64,000 nucleotides of DNA from Mycobacterium sp. 1100029.7 (GCF_001665235.1 NZ_LZSC01000057.1:248001-312000); one strand, 5' to 3'; positions 34,742 to 44,283 are shown, numbered from the stretch's first letter. Made by a program: numbers and translations. Notes: generated by a model from the sequence alone, not told the origin.

Positions 34742-35077
34742 CTTCGGTTATCCCTTCCTGGTTCTCGTGATAGTTGCGACCGGATGCAGCCCTCGGTAGC
34801 GACAACGCGGGATGTCCTCAGCCGAGGCAGCGGCCCCCACAAACGGCGGCGACGATCCCCTTTTTCTGCTCATCCTGAGACTGCCGCCCGGCGGGGTGAC
34901 CTGTCATCACCCGAACGACCTGTTCACCCGGGTGATTAGCGCGCCTTCGCAAATACGGGCGCTGATGGATAACGCTGTGCTGTCAGGAATTTGCGGTTGC
35001 GTCAACCGCCTCCGCTAACGAGGGGGGTGGTGAAATCAGCACTGAATGCCGGGGCAATCGCGCGTACCCTGACCTTC
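34742..35077. other. Intergenic region carrying operator A
   Basis: No protein gene is supported in these 336 nt. The composite operator (34894-34935) is the main recognisable element. Its orientation points to the minus-strand SDR, although the small plus-strand gene at 35078 also starts from this region. Confidence 0.5.
34894..34935 (-). promoter_or_regulatory. Composite operator A (SDR/NmrA/cupin operon)
   Basis: Read on the minus strand: palindrome TCACCCGGGTGA (34935-34924), 11 nt, GGGTGA (34912-34907), 7 nt TGACAGG, TCACCC (34899-34894). Spacing is identical to operator B. The proximal end is 152 nt from the SDR ATG. Confidence 0.75.
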
Positions 35078-35308
35078 ATGGTTAAGGCCAAGACCAAAAT
35101 CAGGACCTGCGTACATTGCGGCCACACGTTCGATGCGAACGCCCAACGGAGCGACCTGTCCGATCCCGACTGGCACCCGTACGCATCAAACTACTGTTCG
35201 CACGAGTGCAGCGACCAGTTCCATTGCGACCTGTCGCATAACTGCTCGACCCACGTGAAGCAGAAAGCTCGGCGCGATGCCGCCAAGGCGGCGCGGCGCC
35301 AGGCGTAA
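35078..35308 (+). CDS. Small Cys-rich zinc-ribbon-like protein
   Basis: A 76-aa basic protein with two paired cysteine sets, CVHC (about residues 9-12) and YCSHEC (about 39-44), plus a later CDLSHNC, and a very basic C-terminus (KQKARRDAAKAARRQA). The Cys pairs suggest a zinc site; the basic tail suggests nucleic-acid binding. No family recognised. ATG 35078 (MVKAKTK) is preferred; a longer frame from 34991 is possible. No Shine-Dalgarno is seen. Confidence 0.55.
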   Translation: MVKAKTKIRTCVHCGHTFDANAQRSDLSDPDWHPYASNYCSHECSDQFHCDLSHNCSTHVKQKARRDAAKAARRQA

Positions 35309-35353
35309 ACCTTTGCACGCCAGTTTGTTCCGCGTGGCAGGCAGCGCCGGATG

Positions 35354-38290
35354 TTACGGCTGCGACTCCGCGGGGGCCCCATGCCGCGGCTGATACAGCA
35401 GTGCCCGAACCAGCGGGCGCGGCCCCACCGATCGAAGCATCTGGCTGGCAGGACGCACCCGCACCCGCTTCGGCCACCAGAACCAGCGCCCCATCACGGT
35501 CATGATCGACGGAGTGATGAGCGATCGCACGATGAACGTGTCGAACATCAGGCCGAGTCCGATCGTCGTGCCGAACTGACCGATCGCCCGGAGGTCGCTG
35601 GTGATCATCGTGGCCATGGTGACCGCGAACACCAGACCTGCCGCGGTCACCACCGGGCCGGTGAGACCCATCCCGCGGATGAGTCCCGTTTTCAGACCGG
35701 CGCCGATCTCCTCCTCGATACGGGAAACCAACATCAAGTTGTAGTCCGACCCGACCGCCAACAGCACGATAAGCGCGAATTCAGTTGCCACCCAGTGCAA
35801 TTGAAAATTAAGCAGGTGCTGCCAGATGAGTGTCGAGAACCCGAAGGCGGCACCCAGGGACATCACGATCGTGCCGACGATGACGCCCGCTGCGACCAAC
35901 GCGCGGGTGACGATCACCATGATGATGAAGATGAGCACGATCGAGGCAACCGCGGCGATCAACAGGTCGTACTTGGCCCCGTTGGCGATGTCGTAGAACG
36001 TCGCGGCCGTGCCGCCGAGGTAGATGTCCGCGTTTTGCAGCGAGGTGAGTTTCAGTGCCTCCTTGGCGGCGTTGCGCTCCTTGTCGACGGACGCAATTCC
36101 TTCCGTCGTCGCCGGATCCACCGCGTGAGTGATGATGAAACGCGCGGCCTTGCCGTCCGGCGACACCATCAAGCTCAACCCCAGTTGGAAGTCCGGGTTC
36201 TGGAAGATCTCAGGCGGCAGATAGAACAGGCTCTCGATCTGAGAGTCGTTGAAGGACTTGCCCATCACGGCGTTCGTGTCGGTCAGCCGGTCGAACTGGT
36301 CGACCAGGCTGTCGAACGTGCTGTAGATGTTCAGCGTCGTATCGCGGATCGCCTTCGTGACAGCGATGTTTTCGGGGATGATCGCCAGCAATTCGCGCGT
36401 CGCAGTAGCGGTGTGATTGAGGTCGCTGGTGAGAGCGTGGAACTTTTCGGCCAGTTGATCGAAACCGTCGAGGGCGTCGAACAGGCTTCGCAGCGACCAG
36501 CAGATGGGGATGTCGTAGCAGTGCTTCTCCCAATAGAAGTAACTGCGAATCGGCCTCCAGAAGTCGTCGAAATCCGCAATGTGGTCCCGGATTTCGTCCG
36601 TGATGGCCGCCGTCTCTCCGGTGGTCTTCGAGCTGTCGTCCGTGGCGTCGGCGAGTTTCTGGGTTATCGCGTATTGGCGCTCCAATAACGAGATCTGGGT
36701 GTCGAGGAAGCCGGTGATCTTCTTGATGTCGGCGACGCGATCCTTGAGATAGTTCAGATTGCTGCGGATCGGCGCGGTTTGCACACTTAGTTGGAACGGA
36801 ACCGATCCATCCTGGATCGGCGGTCCAAGAGGTCTGGTGATGCTCTGCACCCGTTCGATGCCCGGCACCCGGAAGATGGCTCCGGCAATCTTGTCGAGCA
36901 CCAGCATGTCCGTGGGATTGCGCAGATCGTGGTCCGATTCGATCATCAGGAGATCCGGATTCAACCGGGCCTGGGTGAAGTGTCGATCGGCCGCGTCGTA
37001 CGCCTGGACCGAGGACGCGCTCTTCGGCAGGTAGTACAGGTCGTTGTAGCGCGGGTTGAAGCCCGACAATCCGAGGGCACCGACAATCGCCAGGATCACG
37101 GAGGTCGCGAGGATGGGAGCCGGCCAGCGCACGATGGCCGTCGCCAGGCGGCGCCACCGGGTGTAGTTGAACTTGCGCTTCGGGTCAAACAGGCCAAAGC
37201 CGCTCGCGAACGCGATCAGCGCCGGTGTCAGGGTCACCCCGGCGGCCACCACCACCAGCAGACCGATCGCGCAGGGATACGCCAGCGAACTGAAGTAGGG
37301 CAGCCGAGTGAAATGCAGACAGGCCAGTGCCCCGACAATCGTCAAACCCGAACCCAAAACCACCTTGGTGACCCCGGCGAAGGTGTCGTAGTAGGCGGCT
37401 TCGCGGTCGAGTCCCCGCTCGCGGCCCTCCTGATAGCGGCCGACCATGAAGATCGCGTAGTCGGTACCGGCCGCGATGGCCAATGCCGTCAGCAGGTTGA
37501 CGGCGAAGGTCGACAGCCCCATGATGCCGGTGCTTCCCAGCAGCGCCACCATGCCTCGGCCGGTGGCCAGTCCGACGAACAAGACCACCATCGTCAGCAG
37601 CACCGTGCCGACGGACCGATAAACGAACGCCAGCATGATCGCGATGATGATGATCGTGATGATCGTCATCTTGAACAGGCTCTTGTTGCCCACCACGATC
37701 GTGTCGTCGGTCAAGGCGCCCTGGCCGGCGACGTAGGCCTTGACGCCCGGCGGCGGCTTCGAGTCCGCGACGATCTGGCGCACCGCGTCGACTGACTTGT
37801 CGCCGACGGCGCCGCCCTGGTCACCGCGCAGGTTTACCTGGACGTACGCGGATTTGTGGTCGTAGCTCTCGACGCCCGACGCCGTAAACCGCTGTCCCCA
37901 AAAGTCCAGCGCATGCTCGACGTGCTTGGTGTCCTGCTTCAGCTTCTTGACCAGTTCGTCGTAGTACTGGTGGGCGTCTGGGCCGAGCGGCTTGTCGCCG
38001 ACCAGGGTCACCAGGACGAGGTTGTCGGAGTCGTACTCTTTGAATTTCGCGCCGATGTGCTTCATCCCGGTCACCGACGGCGCGTCGGACGGCGAGAGCG
38101 GAACCGAGACGTCCTCCGCGACCGCCTCCAGCTGGGGAACGAAGACGTTGACGCCGACCGCGATCAACAACCAGATCACCACGATTGGCAGCGCCAGGAC
38201 GCGGATGGCGCGAGCAATCCGCGGTTTGCGCTCGACTTCGGTGCGCCGCGGGACAGGGATCTCGTCGGTGTCGGTCGTGTTGTCGGTCAC
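35354..38290 (-). CDS. MmpL-family RND transporter
   Basis: A 978-aa MmpL protein. One N-terminal helix precedes a large periplasmic domain, and two helix bundles each carry the Asp-Tyr proton-relay pair (GTDYAIFMVGRYQEGRERG in the first, AVGSDYNLMLVSR in the second). A second periplasmic domain lies between. It belongs to the MmpL4/MmpL5-type branch that works with an MmpS partner to export lipids or siderophores. GTG 38290 overlaps the mmpS stop (GTGA), showing coupling. It ends 46 nt before the convergent zinc-ribbon gene. The cargo is not evident. Confidence 0.9.
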   Translation of the reverse strand: MTDNTTDTDEIPVPRRTEVERKPRIARAIRVLALPIVVIWLLIAVGVNVFVPQLEAVAEDVSVPLSPSDAPSVTGMKHIGAKFKEYDSDNLVLVTLVGDKPLGPDAHQYYDELVKKLKQDTKHVEHALDFWGQRFTASGVESYDHKSAYVQVNLRGDQGGAVGDKSVDAVRQIVADSKPPPGVKAYVAGQGALTDDTIVVGNKSLFKMTIITIIIIAIMLAFVYRSVGTVLLTMVVLFVGLATGRGMVALLGSTGIMGLSTFAVNLLTALAIAAGTDYAIFMVGRYQEGRERGLDREAAYYDTFAGVTKVVLGSGLTIVGALACLHFTRLPYFSSLAYPCAIGLLVVVAAGVTLTPALIAFASGFGLFDPKRKFNYTRWRRLATAIVRWPAPILATSVILAIVGALGLSGFNPRYNDLYYLPKSASSVQAYDAADRHFTQARLNPDLLMIESDHDLRNPTDMLVLDKIAGAIFRVPGIERVQSITRPLGPPIQDGSVPFQLSVQTAPIRSNLNYLKDRVADIKKITGFLDTQISLLERQYAITQKLADATDDSSKTTGETAAITDEIRDHIADFDDFWRPIRSYFYWEKHCYDIPICWSLRSLFDALDGFDQLAEKFHALTSDLNHTATATRELLAIIPENIAVTKAIRDTTLNIYSTFDSLVDQFDRLTDTNAVMGKSFNDSQIESLFYLPPEIFQNPDFQLGLSLMVSPDGKAARFIITHAVDPATTEGIASVDKERNAAKEALKLTSLQNADIYLGGTAATFYDIANGAKYDLLIAAVASIVLIFIIMVIVTRALVAAGVIVGTIVMSLGAAFGFSTLIWQHLLNFQLHWVATEFALIVLLAVGSDYNLMLVSRIEEEIGAGLKTGLIRGMGLTGPVVTAAGLVFAVTMATMITSDLRAIGQFGTTIGLGLMFDTFIVRSLITPSIMTVMGRWFWWPKRVRVRPASQMLRSVGPRPLVRALLYQPRHGAPAESQP

Positions 38291-38715
38291 GCGGACTTGT
38301 CCAAGCAGGAGACCTGGGCGTTGCGTCCGTTCGACTGTTGCTGATCGACAAGTTTGCCGTCGACGGTGATTCGGCAACTGATCGCGGGGCTGTCACCCTG
38401 GGCGACGACGTAGGCGAAGATGCCGGGCATTTCCGCGACTATGGTTTGCGACCACGGCAGCGTGCTGAAGTCGGCTTTCTGCGGTTGGGCGTCGGCATCC
38501 ATCCAGTTGACGACGCCGGTCGTTCCGGCCGGTCCCAGGATTTCGTAGATCGCGGTTTTCGCCGCGTACGGCGGGGTCGCGTCGCGCGGATCAGGCTTAG
38601 CCAAGCCCGGTCCTGGGAAGACGCCGTTGAGCCGCATCACTGCGACGCCGCCGATGATCAGTGCCACGACCACGACCAACGGAACCCATGCCCGTCTGAG
38701 AATCCTCAACGCCAT
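38287..38715 (-). CDS. MmpS-family membrane accessory protein
   Basis: A 142-aa protein with one N-terminal transmembrane helix (about residues 10-28) and a periplasmic beta-rich domain. It contains YEILGPAGTTGVVNWMDADAQ (about 57-77), SLPWS-like TLPWSQTI and the paired Cys in AISCRITVDG and AQVSCLDKS. This is the MmpS4/5 pattern. Its stop overlaps the MmpL start by 4 nt. Together they form an export unit in the inner membrane. Confidence 0.9.
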   Translation of the reverse strand: MALRILRRAWVPLVVVVALIIGGVAVMRLNGVFPGPGLAKPDPRDATPPYAAKTAIYEILGPAGTTGVVNWMDADAQPQKADFSTLPWSQTIVAEMPGIFAYVVAQGDSPAISCRITVDGKLVDQQQSNGRNAQVSCLDKSA

Positions 38716-38822
38716 GACCCCCGCTCCGGAATGCCCGATGGGCTGATATTAAGACAAATCCTCGCGTACGCCACCGCAGAGCAAACGCGATAGCAGTCGA
38801 GCTGATTCCCGCCGAGGCACGA

Positions 38823-40292
38823 TTAATCCGGAGAAAATGGTCCGGTCACGGCCGAAGATCTACCTGCCAAGGCGGGCTGCGGACCCGGTCGGTCGCGGCA
38901 TAACGCCGCGACATCACAGGGCACAGGTCGACACACGGCGGGGAGATTAGTCATCGATAGCGCGGCGCTCAACGCGCCCAGTGCGAAAAGCACGGCGCCC
39001 AGCTGCAATGCGTGGGTGAATCCGGCGGCGCTTGGTGCGCCAGCACTGATCAGGCCGATCGACCCGATCGACATCAGCGCGGCGAGCCGCGACACCGCGT
39101 TGTTAATTGCGGCCGCCAGACCGCTGTGTTCGACCGGCACCGAGCCCAGCGTTGCCGACATCAGCGGTGTGACCGTTGCGACCAGCCCGATCGCCAGCAC
39201 CGTCATCCCCGGGATCAGGTCAGTTGTGGCATGAAATCCGTTATTTTTCAGACGGATTAGAAGTAGCCCGAGTCCCGCTAGGGCCGGGCCTACGATCAGG
39301 AAGGCACGTGGTCCCATCCGCGCGCTGATCCGACCGACGTGGCGGGCGAAAACGAACGACACCACCGGGATCGGCAGGGTGGCCAGTCCAGCCGCGGTGG
39401 CCGAGTAGCCACCAACCTCTTGGATGTAAAGAGCGATCGCCAGCGATCCCAGCGTCAAAGCACCGTAGACGAACGCGGTGACGAGGTTAGCGGCAGCGAA
39501 ATTCCGAAAGGTGAACAGCGGCAACGGAAGCATTGGGTACCTGGCGCGCCGCTGCCAACCCACGAAGCCCGCTGAAGCGGCAATCCCGATGACCAATGGT
39601 GTGATGACCATGGGATCGGTCCAGCCATCGCGTTGTGACTCAATCAATGCATATACGGTTGCGGCCAGGCCGGCGGCCGAGAGGCCCACCCCGCCGATAT
39701 CGATGCGGGCGCCTTCGACCCGCCCCGACATCGGGCAGAGCCAGAACGTGAGTGCGTATCCGACGGCCATGGGGATCGCGGAAAGCACGAAAATCCAACG
39801 CCAGCCGAGAAAGTCAACGCACAGGCCGCCCAGCAGCGGGCCCAGCGCGAAGGCGGTTCCCGTCCAGCCGGTCCAGATACCGATCGCCGCGGACTGGTGT
39901 GCTTTGTCGAACACGCTGTTGATCAGCGCCAGCGAGCCCGGTACCAGAAACGCCGCGCCCAGACCCTGGATGAGGCGTGCAGTGATCAGCATCCCCGGTG
40001 CGGTGGCAACCGCGGCCAAGATTGAGCCGGCCCCGAAAGCCAACAGCCCGAAGCGCATAACCGGAACGCGTCCGAAGAGATCGGAAATGGAGCCGCCGGG
40101 CAGAATGGCGGCCGCCATCGCCAGCAGGTAGCCGTCGACGATCCATTGCTGCAGCGCCAGGCCGCCACCGAGATCGTGCTCAGTGGCCGACAGAGCCAGG
40201 TTGATCACGGTGGAGTCGAGGAATGCGACCATCGACACCATCACCGCGACCACCATGGCGCGGCTCGTCGGTGCGGCGTCACGCAATGTCAT
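38823..40292 (-). CDS. DHA2-family MFS drug transporter (14 TM)
   Basis: A 489-aa MFS exporter. It opens with VAVMVSMVAFLDSTVINLAL (motif D1-like), has GSISDLFGRVPVMRFG (motif A) at about residues 68-83 and RLIQGLGAAFLVPGSLALI (motif C region). About 14 helices place it in DHA2. ATG 40292 is used because upstream residues are not hydrophobic. It is 52 nt downstream of the nitroreductase gene on the same strand, so it may be the last gene of the operator-B operon. Confidence 0.8.
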   Translation of the reverse strand: MTLRDAAPTSRAMVVAVMVSMVAFLDSTVINLALSATEHDLGGGLALQQWIVDGYLLAMAAAILPGGSISDLFGRVPVMRFGLLAFGAGSILAAVATAPGMLITARLIQGLGAAFLVPGSLALINSVFDKAHQSAAIGIWTGWTGTAFALGPLLGGLCVDFLGWRWIFVLSAIPMAVGYALTFWLCPMSGRVEGARIDIGGVGLSAAGLAATVYALIESQRDGWTDPMVITPLVIGIAASAGFVGWQRRARYPMLPLPLFTFRNFAAANLVTAFVYGALTLGSLAIALYIQEVGGYSATAAGLATLPIPVVSFVFARHVGRISARMGPRAFLIVGPALAGLGLLLIRLKNNGFHATTDLIPGMTVLAIGLVATVTPLMSATLGSVPVEHSGLAAAINNAVSRLAALMSIGSIGLISAGAPSAAGFTHALQLGAVLFALGALSAALSMTNLPAVCRPVPCDVAALCRDRPGPQPALAGRSSAVTGPFSPD

Positions 40293-40344
40293 TGCGGCGT
40301 CCGTTCGGCGCGTGAGGACAACAGAGCGCCAGATCCGTTGCGGT

Positions 40345-41010
40345 TTACCATCTTTCGAAATGCAGCACGTCGACGAGCGGGATCCTTCGGGCACAGCGGA
40401 AGGTAGTCCCGGTGTAGTAAGCGGTGGGGATGGTCGTGGCGTGATAGACGTTGTCGGGTAGGCCGAGGATCGCCCTCATTTCGTCGTCGGCCATCAGAGT
40501 CACCCCGGTCCACGTGGTTCCGAGACCCCGAGAACGCGCGGCAAGCATATAGCTCCACGCGGCGGGCATGATCGAACTCCAATATTGGTTGGCGTTTTCG
40601 CCCGTCAGCGTGCCGTCACCGTCGATGACTTCGACGCACGGGATCAGTAAAACAGGGACCTGGCTGAAATGTTCAGCTAGATATGCCGCGCTGTCGGATA
40701 CTCTGCGCTGCGCGCTGTTCCGCGCAGGGTCATCCTTGAACCGATCGGCGACGGCGAAGGGCGACGTAACGATCCAGTCCCAAGTGCGGCGGTACACCTC
40801 CCCGATCGCGCGACGCTGTTGGGCGTCGGTGACGATGATGAAGCTCCAGTTCTGCACGTTGCCCGACGTCGGTGCCTGCACCGCGATCTCCAGGCATTCC
40901 CGGATCAGGCCGATGGGAACAGGTTTGGTCAAATCGAGACGTTTGCGCACCGAGCGCGTCGTGGTCAGCAATTCGTCGGTGGACAAGTGGACGATCGGGT
41001 AATTGCTCAT
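40345..41010 (-). CDS. Nitroreductase-family FMN enzyme
   Basis: A 221-aa protein of the nitroreductase fold. The N-terminal TTRSVRKRLDLTKPV holds the FMN-contacting Arg motif (RSxR), followed by QAPTSGNVQNWSFIIV and the later SRGLGTTWTGVTLMADDEMR (GLG segment). Such enzymes reduce quinones, nitro compounds or flavins with NAD(P)H. Start ATG 41010 overlaps the RidA stop (ATGA), so it belongs to the operator-B operon. Confidence 0.85.
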   Translation of the reverse strand: MSNYPIVHLSTDELLTTTRSVRKRLDLTKPVPIGLIRECLEIAVQAPTSGNVQNWSFIIVTDAQQRRAIGEVYRRTWDWIVTSPFAVADRFKDDPARNSAQRRVSDSAAYLAEHFSQVPVLLIPCVEVIDGDGTLTGENANQYWSSIMPAAWSYMLAARSRGLGTTWTGVTLMADDEMRAILGLPDNVYHATTIPTAYYTGTTFRCARRIPLVDVLHFERW

Positions 41011-41396
41011 GTCGGCACGACGGCGATAGCTTCGACTTCAACACGGATATTGGGCCATACCAGCCCGTCGATGATGCTGAACATGGCGGCGGGCCGGTGG
41101 CGGATGACCTCTTTACTCACCTCCAGGTAGGCGGACGCATACTCGCGGCTGGTAACCCACTGGCGCATGTACACGATGTCGGTGAGCTTGGCGCCGGCCG
41201 CCTCGAGCGACTTTTCGACATTGGCCCAGCATTGGCGCGCCTCGTCGACGAAGTCCTCCGGTACGGTGCCGTCGTCACGCACCCCCGGTGTTCCGGAAAC
41301 GAAAACCTGTGTGCCGCCCCCGGATACGGTAACCGAGTCGGCGTAATGTCCGATGTGGTCTGCCACACCGGTCAGGATCGGGGTAACGCTAGTCAT
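41007..41396 (-). CDS. RidA (YjgF/YER057c/UK114) family protein
   Basis: A 129-aa RidA-family protein with VFVSGTPGVRDDGTV and a C-terminal NIRVEVEAIAVV carrying the Arg usually at the active site. RidA deaminates reactive enamines and imines; E. coli RidA also becomes a chaperone when N-chlorinated by hypochlorous acid (established). Both ends overlap neighbours by 4 nt, with the MDR gene upstream and the nitroreductase downstream. Confidence 0.85.
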   Translation of the reverse strand: MTSVTPILTGVADHIGHYADSVTVSGGGTQVFVSGTPGVRDDGTVPEDFVDEARQCWANVEKSLEAAGAKLTDIVYMRQWVTSREYASAYLEVSKEVIRHRPAAMFSIIDGLVWPNIRVEVEAIAVVPT

Positions 41397-42364
41397 TCAA
41401 TCTCCTTGGTAGTGTTGCGTATTCGGTTAGCTTCACCGGCGTCTTTGGTGATCACGACTCCACTGACCTCGAGGCCTGCGACGACGTGTGCGAGGGCGGC
41501 GGCGGCCTGCTCCAGACCGCAGGAACGCGGGTTCGGCATGCTCAGTCGGCCGGCGGCGAGTAGCGCGACGAGGCGGTCGAGTTGAGCCGCATCAGAACGG
41601 ACGTAAACCGCGGTCACGCTGATGCCGCGCGTGGATGAGGGCAGGTCAGGTGTGATGGTGGCCAGCCGGCCGCCGTCGGCAAGCGCGGTCATCGCCGCGG
41701 CAGCACCCCCGGCGGATGCGTTGGCGACGGCGTCGATGGAGTCCTTCGCCAGCCCCCTTGCATGTTGTGGCCACAACGGATCGCGGTAGTCGATTACCTC
41801 GCGCGCGCCATGCTTGCGAACCCGGTCGGCGCTGCGCGGACTGGCGGTGGCAAGCACGTCGACTCCACGTAACGCCGCCAGCTGGACGATGAGCCCGCCG
41901 GTGATTCCGCCCGCACCATGAACGAGCAACGTTTCGCCACGCTGAAGGGCCAGCGCCTCACCGACCACCTGCTCGGCGGTCAACGCCGGCACCGGAAAGA
42001 CCGCTGCGGTGTCCCACGGAACCTCGGGCGGTTTGTGCGCGAGCGATTCGGCGGGCGCGATCATAACCTGCGCCCAGGCACCCTGGTCGCGTAGCGGCAC
42101 AGGGTGACACAGCACCTCGTCGTTCACACGGAATCCGCATGGGTGATCCCCGACAGCAATGATGACTCCGGCAGCCTCGACGCCGAGCGCCAGTGGCGGT
42201 CTCGTACCAACGTCCCAGCCGCCGTAGCGAATAATGTTGTCCCAGTTGCCAACTCCGGCACCACGTATGTCGATGAGGACCTCGTCGACCGCCAACGGTC
42301 GCGGATCGTCCATTTCGATCATGTCCACTTCGCCGCCAAATGTGCGGACCCCCGCCACAAGCAT
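41393..42364 (-). CDS. MDR-family zinc-free quinone/alcohol oxidoreductase
   Basis: A 323-aa medium-chain oxidoreductase. The N-terminal GroES-like part includes VDEVLIDIRGAGVGNWDNIIRYG and LGVEAAGVIIAVGD. The cofactor motif is LLVHGAGGITGGLIVQLAALRG (about residues 145-166), typical of QOR-type MDR. No zinc-ligand Cys set is present. I use ATG 42364; a GTG at 42370 overlapping the upstream stop is equally possible. Its stop overlaps the RidA start (ATGA). Confidence 0.8.
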   Translation of the reverse strand: MLVAGVRTFGGEVDMIEMDDPRPLAVDEVLIDIRGAGVGNWDNIIRYGGWDVGTRPPLALGVEAAGVIIAVGDHPCGFRVNDEVLCHPVPLRDQGAWAQVMIAPAESLAHKPPEVPWDTAAVFPVPALTAEQVVGEALALQRGETLLVHGAGGITGGLIVQLAALRGVDVLATASPRSADRVRKHGAREVIDYRDPLWPQHARGLAKDSIDAVANASAGGAAAAMTALADGGRLATITPDLPSSTRGISVTAVYVRSDAAQLDRLVALLAAGRLSMPNPRSCGLEQAAAALAHVVAGLEVSGVVITKDAGEANRIRNTTKEIE

Positions 42365-42366
42365 GC

Positions 42367-43848
42367 TCACAGTGAGACGACCTGTGCTTGCGGCGCGCCG
42401 CTTTTCAATATCGAGATGAGTTCGGACTCTTGGGCGAGCAACGGATCCCAGACCTGATTGACGGTCGGGTGCGGCGCGACAGCATGGCGTAGCAAACTGA
42501 GGGGAACCTTCCCGACAATAGCCACGGTGGCTGCTTGCACCAGTTCGGAGAACTCCGGCCCGACGAACGTCGCTCCAAGCAGCGTGTTGGTCTCGGCGTC
42601 TATGACCAATTTCGCCCACCCGTCGAAACCATCTCTGAAAAGGGCAAGGTGGGAGACTTCGCCGGGGTAACGGGAAGTTCGCGTCCGTACCGCGAAACCT
42701 TCTGCGCGAGCTTGACTTTCCGTGCGCCCCACCCAGACTAATTGCGGATCAGTGAATATGACCTGCGCCAGAGTGCCTGTATCGCGGGCAGTCAACTCGT
42801 TTTCCGACAGTTCGGCCCCAGCGGCCCGGGCCGCGATGATGTCGGCAACGACATGGCCGTGATAGGTGGAGATATGAGACAGCCGGGCACGCCCGGTGGT
42901 ATCTCCCAGTGCGTAGAGCCATTCGCCTGCGACGTCGACCGCAAGGAGGTGATCATTCACAGACACGAAGCCGCCGCCTGACAGGCCAATGGATTCCAGC
43001 CCGATGTTTTCGGTGTTGGTATGCCGCCCGGCAGCTAGTACGACCTCGTCTACTTCGACGGTTTGATGGTTAAATGTCGCGGTGACGGGCCCACCCGCCA
43101 CGGGGCGGGATACCGCCGACAACTCTGTCTCAAAATGAATCGTCACGCCTTTGCTTCGCAGTGACTGTGCGACTATCTCGCGCGCCTCCGGTTCACAGTT
43201 GCGCAGCACGCTGCTCCCACGCACAACGAGTGTCACCACGGAACCTAAACCGGTCAGGATGGTCGCGAACTCGACAGCGACGGCACCGCCACCCACCACC
43301 AACGCGCGAGGTGGCACCTTAGTCATGGTCGTCAAGTCCCGATTGGTCCATGGCCGTGCTTGTGCCAACCCAGGAGTCTCGGGCACGTGAGGACGAGTGC
43401 CGGTGGCCAGCACCACGGCGTGGCGTGCAGTCAAGACGGCTTCGGTGGTGTCGGCCGGGGCGTAGGCCACACGCACTGTTCGCTGGCCGCTCAACCGGCC
43501 GAATCCATGAAAAACAGCTACGCCGGCTCGCCGCAGCGATGCTGTTCGGTCGTAATCCGATAGGTGCTCGACGATCGCGTCGCGTTTCGCGAAGATGGCT
43601 GCAACGTCCGGACTATTGCCTGAAATAGCTTCTTGCACACCAGGAACCGCTTTCGCGAGATTGAACACTTCGATCGCGCGAAGTAGTGTCTTGCTCGGGT
43701 TGCAGCCCCAGTAGTGACACTCCCCACCGACCAGACGATCCTCGACGAGCGCGACCGCAAGGCCCGACGTCGCAAGCCTTCGCGCGGCGGCCACACCGCC
43801 CACGCCGCCGCCTACGACGATCACGTCGAAGTCTTCGCCGGCTTTCAT
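42367..43848 (-). CDS. FAD pyridine-nucleotide-disulfide reductase (RclA/MerA-like)
   Basis: A 493-aa flavoprotein with VIVVGGGVGGVAAARRL (residues 9-25) and the redox-active disulfide motif GGECHYWGCNPSKTLL (CxxxxC, about 41-56). The NAD(P) motif is ALVVGGGAVAVEFA, and the second FAD motif is YALGDTTGRA. The C-terminal dimer interface reads HPTVNQ where the family has HPTxxE, so the acid that pairs with the catalytic His is Gln. It resembles MerA/Lpd/RclA enzymes. The ATG overlaps the upstream cupin stop. It is part of the operator-B operon. Confidence 0.85.
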   Translation of the reverse strand: MKAGEDFDVIVVGGGVGGVAAARRLATSGLAVALVEDRLVGGECHYWGCNPSKTLLRAIEVFNLAKAVPGVQEAISGNSPDVAAIFAKRDAIVEHLSDYDRTASLRRAGVAVFHGFGRLSGQRTVRVAYAPADTTEAVLTARHAVVLATGTRPHVPETPGLAQARPWTNRDLTTMTKVPPRALVVGGGAVAVEFATILTGLGSVVTLVVRGSSVLRNCEPEAREIVAQSLRSKGVTIHFETELSAVSRPVAGGPVTATFNHQTVEVDEVVLAAGRHTNTENIGLESIGLSGGGFVSVNDHLLAVDVAGEWLYALGDTTGRARLSHISTYHGHVVADIIAARAAGAELSENELTARDTGTLAQVIFTDPQLVWVGRTESQARAEGFAVRTRTSRYPGEVSHLALFRDGFDGWAKLVIDAETNTLLGATFVGPEFSELVQAATVAIVGKVPLSLLRHAVAPHPTVNQVWDPLLAQESELISILKSGAPQAQVVSL

Positions 43849-44279
43849 TTCTTCGCTTCGTCGTCCATAGTGAGCGGGCCGTCGCCGGTATCGACCAGGA
43901 AGACCGCGAGTAATTCAGCGGGTTCGGTGGCACTCGCATTTTCACTGATCGTGTGGTGCGCGCCCGGGGCTTCACTCCACGTCTCACCGGTGCGATAGAC
44001 GCGCGCCGGCTCGCCTTCGACTTGACTGCGGATCGTTCCGGAGATCACGTACGCCATGATGAATGCCGATTTCGCATGATGGTGAGCCCTGCTTTTGGCT
44101 CCCGGCGGATAGCTAACGGCCACAGCTTCAAGCGATTTACCCGGGACATTGGTGGGTTGATCGAAAACTGGCCGTATCACCGGGTTTTGATTCGAATTCT
44201 GTGACGTCGGGTCGGCGTGGACCGCAGGCGCAAGCATCGCCGCAAGTGTCAGTACTACGAGCGTAATCTTCGGGGCCAT
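43845..44279 (-). CDS. Secreted cupin-domain protein
   Basis: A 144-aa protein with a signal peptide (MAPKITLVVLTLAAMLAP, cleavage near VHA-DP) followed by one cupin domain. RAHHHAKSAFIMAYVISG provides motif 1 with the histidines, and GETWSEAPGAHHTISE motif 2. It should work outside the membrane, perhaps as a metal-dependent scavenger. ATG 44279 is 4 nt after the stop of the preceding MDR gene; its own stop overlaps the FAD reductase ATG. Confidence 0.75.
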   Translation of the reverse strand: MAPKITLVVLTLAAMLAPAVHADPTSQNSNQNPVIRPVFDQPTNVPGKSLEAVAVSYPPGAKSRAHHHAKSAFIMAYVISGTIRSQVEGEPARVYRTGETWSEAPGAHHTISENASATEPAELLAVFLVDTGDGPLTMDDEAKK

Positions 44280-44283
44280 CTCA

